Positions 60,996 to 64,000 of a DNA stretch of 64,000 bases are shown here, in pieces. The position numbers and the translations under genes were made by a program. Each line of letters opens with the position of its first letter. The stretch's first letter is position 1. The notes under the pieces were generated by a model. The model was not told the origin of the DNA. It saw nothing but the letters and a program-made list of their open reading frames with translations, and made no database searches. The stretch is from Chamaecrista fasciculata. Taxonomy: Eukaryota; Streptophyta; Magnoliopsida; Fabales; Fabaceae. The stretch covers positions 48,500-112,499 of the forward strand of contig QANZ01016113.1 in assembly GCA_003254925.1 (NCBI GenBank), given 5' to 3'.

Positions 60996-62310
60996 TAGGT
61001 TATTAATAGATAAATCTTTCCAAATAATTTCTTGAGTAGTTTTCTAAAAAATTGATTTCCTTACTAATAATAATGATCATGATCAAAATGTCTAAGAAAT
61101 TGATTTATTTGATGGGATCATGAGTTTATTAGCATAGAAGTTAGAACAATGCTCCTATCCTATAGATGAGGATTATGTTCCCTATATTATGGTTATATTA
61201 ATGCATTGTTGGCTTCCGAAATTATTCCCTATAACCTTACGTTATGTTTGGAATTTGGATGAAACAATTTAGTAGAAGAAAGTAATTTTTAGAGGTAATT
61301 GATTTTTTTTTTTAATTTTGATCTTTTAGAAACATAACCTTAGTGATATTGAAATTATCTTCAATGTTAAAATATCTGAAGTTGAATCAAGATAAATAAA
61401 TTATTTGCCAAACGATGCAATTACTGTCTTTAGTTTCATTATTTTTTCTTTTTGACTTTGTTTTTTATTGAAAATAGAAAATATAACTAAAGTTGCATTT
61501 GACATAATTATTTTGAAAATGTTTTTTTGAATCAAGTTAAAATTAGAAAACATCAAAATGACAGTTCCAGTAATGTAATTCTATAATATCTTGAACTAAA
61601 GTCTAAAATCATGGAAATTTTTGTGTTTTATTTTTTAGCCAAGGGCTCCATGACGTACAAATCGAAAACCGTCACATAATTGTGTTACTCACAGCTCATA
61701 GATAACATATAGAGCTAAAATAAAATTAATGATAAGTTACCAAAAAAAAATTTAATGATAATTACAATACTTCCTTGGATAATAATTTAATCTTTAAAAG
61801 ATTACAAAATGAGCTCTTGATGAGCAAAAAGTTGCAAGATTAGATTTTTTAATTTTATCTTTTAACCTGATAAATGGTCTGTTTGATTTTTTTTTTTGAA
61901 ACAAGTTTTTAGAATTGTTTTCAAACTTACTTTTAAAGATAGTTTTTCAAAAATAAAAAATAAAAAAGCTTGTTTGATAATCTAATTTTAAAAATCTAAA
62001 AACAAAAAAACTGTTTGAAAACTTTATTTAAAAAACCTGTGTTAATTATCAATGATTTTTCCAATCATAAGTTATTTTTAGAATAGTTTAAATATCTTTT
62101 AACCTGGAAACGGATGGTATAAATTTTTCTTCTCTACATTTTTTTTGGTATGAAAGAGAAAGTGTGGATATTTTATATTATTATTGTATAGAATTCACAT
62201 TTTATGTGGCTTCTTATTTCTCATCCATTGTAATTTTACAAGAAATACCTAGAATAATGCAAGAATCAAATCTTATAAACCCCAATTCCAATTTTTGTGA
62301 GTATTATCCA

Positions 62311-62758
62311 GGTCAAAGTGTACATTTTGTTCCATATTTTTTGCTGAGTTTTCAATTTATTCATGTATTTTCTTTTGTTGTATTTTTGGTCCCATATCTT
62401 TACAAAGGGTCCCAATTTGGTTTCATTATTTTTAGTCCCATATCTTTTGGTCAAGTTGCAGAATTGGTCTCATATCTTTACAAAAGGATCAACTAATTTA
62501 CAACATTTTGTAAAGATATGAAACCACTTCTACAACTGACTCAGAGATATAAGACCAATTCTATAATTAACCAAAAGATATGAGACCAAAATCTACAACA
62601 AAAAAATATATGAGACCAAATTGGAGTCTGGCTCAAAGATACGAGATAAAAAATGCAACAAAAAAATATATATGGTACCAAATTGGAAACTGACCAAAAA
62701 ATATGGGACCAAATAAGAAACTACCAAAAAAATATGGGACCGAATTTACACTTTGACC
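62311..62758. mobile_element. Fold-back MITE, GGTCCCATATCTTT family, with TSD
   Basis: Ends GGTCAAAGTGTACATTTTGT and inverted GGTCAAAGTGTAAATTCGGT; flanks TATTATCCA (62302-62310) and TATTATCTA (62759-62767), 8 of 9 matching. Third bounded or semi-bounded copy of the family in this window. Confidence 0.88.
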
Positions 62759-62769
62759 TATTATCTATA

Positions 62770-63390
62770 ATCCACAATTGCAACCTCAAAATGCATACAA
62801 AATGTAAACCGTGTTAAGATATCATGTTCAAATTTAAAAATCAAAATACACACAATATCTATATCTTCGTTATAAACTAAACTTGTTTTAAAATTCAACT
62901 ATATCTCTTAAATTTGCATGAATATCTTATTTGATTGCCATATGGTTATATATTGAAGTCAAATGACCTTCACCTTTGACACTTGACGCTATAGCTTATT
63001 CATTGGCGCCAACGTAACGTTTATTTTATATATATATATATATATATATTTATTATTATATTATGTATTATATTTTAAATAATTTATTTTATATTATAGT
63101 TTTAATTGACCTACTACCAGAAAATTCTTGAGACATATATAACTATAGATATAGATGATTCATAATTGCAACTTGAAAATGCATACAAAATGTAAACCGT
63201 GTTAACATATAATGTTCAAATTCAAAAATCAAAATACACACAATATCTATATATCTTCGTTATAAACTAAATTTGTTTTAAAATCCAACTATATCTCTTA
63301 GATTCGCATGAGTATTTTATTTGATTGCCATATGGTTATATATATATTGAAGTGAATGACCTTCACCTTTGGCACTTCACGTTTCTTTTT
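62770..63390. repeat. 388-bp-spaced tandem duplication upstream of the last gene
   Basis: Blocks 62775-63000 and about 63163-63388 share AATGCATACAAAATGTAAAC, TATCTTCGTTATAAACTAAA, TGATTGCCATATGGTTATAT and GACCTTCACCTTT. A TA microsatellite (about 63027-63049) separates them. The right copy ends about 65 bp before the coding exon, so the duplication covers its promoter or intron. Confidence 0.85.
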
Positions 63391-63452
63391 CTCTCCAGCT
63401 TGAGTGTGAAATCTTTTATTTTAAAACCTTTTTTTTTTGTTGATTAATGCAG

Positions 63453-63794
63453 ATGGATGAAAGTACGAGGTCTGAATGTTGGGGTACTTGGAAGAGAAAA
63501 AACAGAGATTATGATGCAGTTTCAGGTTCAGCAATGACAGACATTAATGGTGTGCCATGGAGGGAGTTTAAGAGGCAAAGAAAGTTGAAGAAGGAAGAAG
63601 AAGAAGCCCATGAAAGAGAAGCCAGAATCAAGAAAGAAAGAGAAGCAGCAAGAGAAGCAGTTTTGGAAGTAGAGAGAAAAGCTGAGAGTCTTGAAAGTGA
63701 TCAAAGGCATTATTATCGACAACTTCTTCAAATGGTGTACTCAGATTTCGAGTGTTCATGGAAAAGATTAGGCCTTCGTTTGAAAGATTCTTGA
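63453..63794 (+). CDS. Unrecognised coiled-coil protein or terminal exon (113 aa)
   Basis: A T-rich tract and TTAATGCAG precede the ATG, so this is probably a coding exon after an intron (an ATG at 63447 would lie within the acceptor). The frame opens MDESTRSECWGTWKRKNRDY, continues DAVSGSAMTDINGVPWREF, then a long charged helix (KRQRKLKKEEEEAHEREARI and onward, about residues 38-90) and ends SDFECSWKRLGLRLKDS before a stop. I do not recognise the family. The clean codon use and the helix argue for a real gene. If upstream coding exons exist they were not found; the 3' UTR runs toward the window end. Confidence 0.7.
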   Translation: MDESTRSECWGTWKRKNRDYDAVSGSAMTDINGVPWREFKRQRKLKKEEEEAHEREARIKKEREAAREAVLEVERKAESLESDQRHYYRQLLQMVYSDFECSWKRLGLRLKDS

Positions 63795-64000
63795 TATATA
63801 ATTTGCTGGGATCTTGTAAATCCTTTCACTTTTTTTTTTTGTTTTTCTTTTCCCCTGTTTTTTGTGTTAACTTGTAGAACCATTGAATTATTAATAGAAG
63901 AGCTTATTAGTCTATATTGTTATATCACCAAAGCCTTTTGTTTTGCCATGCATATGTATTCATTATCTGCACTGATCTTAGACCAGATTTTCTTAGGCAA

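Overview
This is a nuclear chromosome segment of a flowering plant, most likely a eudicot. It is AT-rich, its genes are split by GT-AG introns and well spaced, and the DNA between them is packed with plant-type transposons (MITEs, hAT, Mutator-like, Helitron, LINE, SINE and solo LTRs). No bacterial, organellar or CRISPR features were seen. Two single Ns (10138 and 57590) mark unresolved bases.

Six protein genes are supported. From left to right they are: (1) a 65-aa single-span protein on the minus strand (CDS 5777-5974, with a 5' UTR exon near 6864-7043); (2) an uncharacterised basic 287-aa plant protein on the minus strand in five coding exons (12779-15736), starting with a 6-nt coding exon; (3) a 391-aa DUF1644-type zinc-finger protein on the minus strand in one coding exon (26915-28090); (4) a SNAPc subunit 3 / SNAP50-like (SRD2-type) snRNA transcription factor on the plus strand in 11 coding exons (41282-45890, 603 aa); (5) a homologue of the chloroplast protein At5g03900 on the plus strand in 13 exons (48380-53129, 516 aa); (6) a short coiled-coil protein or last exon on the plus strand (63453-63794). 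I rebuilt the reading frames of genes 2, 4 and 5 exon by exon; every junction keeps frame and the lengths sum to whole codons.

The rest is a dense record of transposition. For many elements I could read both termini and the target-site duplication (TSD). They include Mutator-like fold-back MITEs with 9-10 bp TSDs (2274-2700, 22736-23429, 30532-30905, 46951-47257, 53543-53973, 62311-62758), hAT elements with 8-bp TSDs (22091-22537, 38412-39466, 59809-60307), a solo LTR with a 5-bp TSD (35629-37307), a 5'-truncated SINE with a 13-bp TSD (6098-6170), an internally deleted L1-type LINE (20270-21044), tandem Helitron-like ends (21143-21812) and fragments of RTE-type LINEs. The most elaborate is a nested 5.66-kb element (55088-60745) with about 150-bp terminal inverted repeats, telomere-like repeats in both arms, and an LTR element, MITEs and hAT elements inserted inside it.

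The genes do not form a pathway; this is ordinary plant gene order with unrelated neighbours. The most gene-relevant oddities are the tandem triplication inside exon 5 of the SNAPc gene, the internal duplication of a winged-helix-like module in the At5g03900 homologue, and an isolated YrdC-like exon at 9323-9389. I did not find a convincing new multi-gene system.
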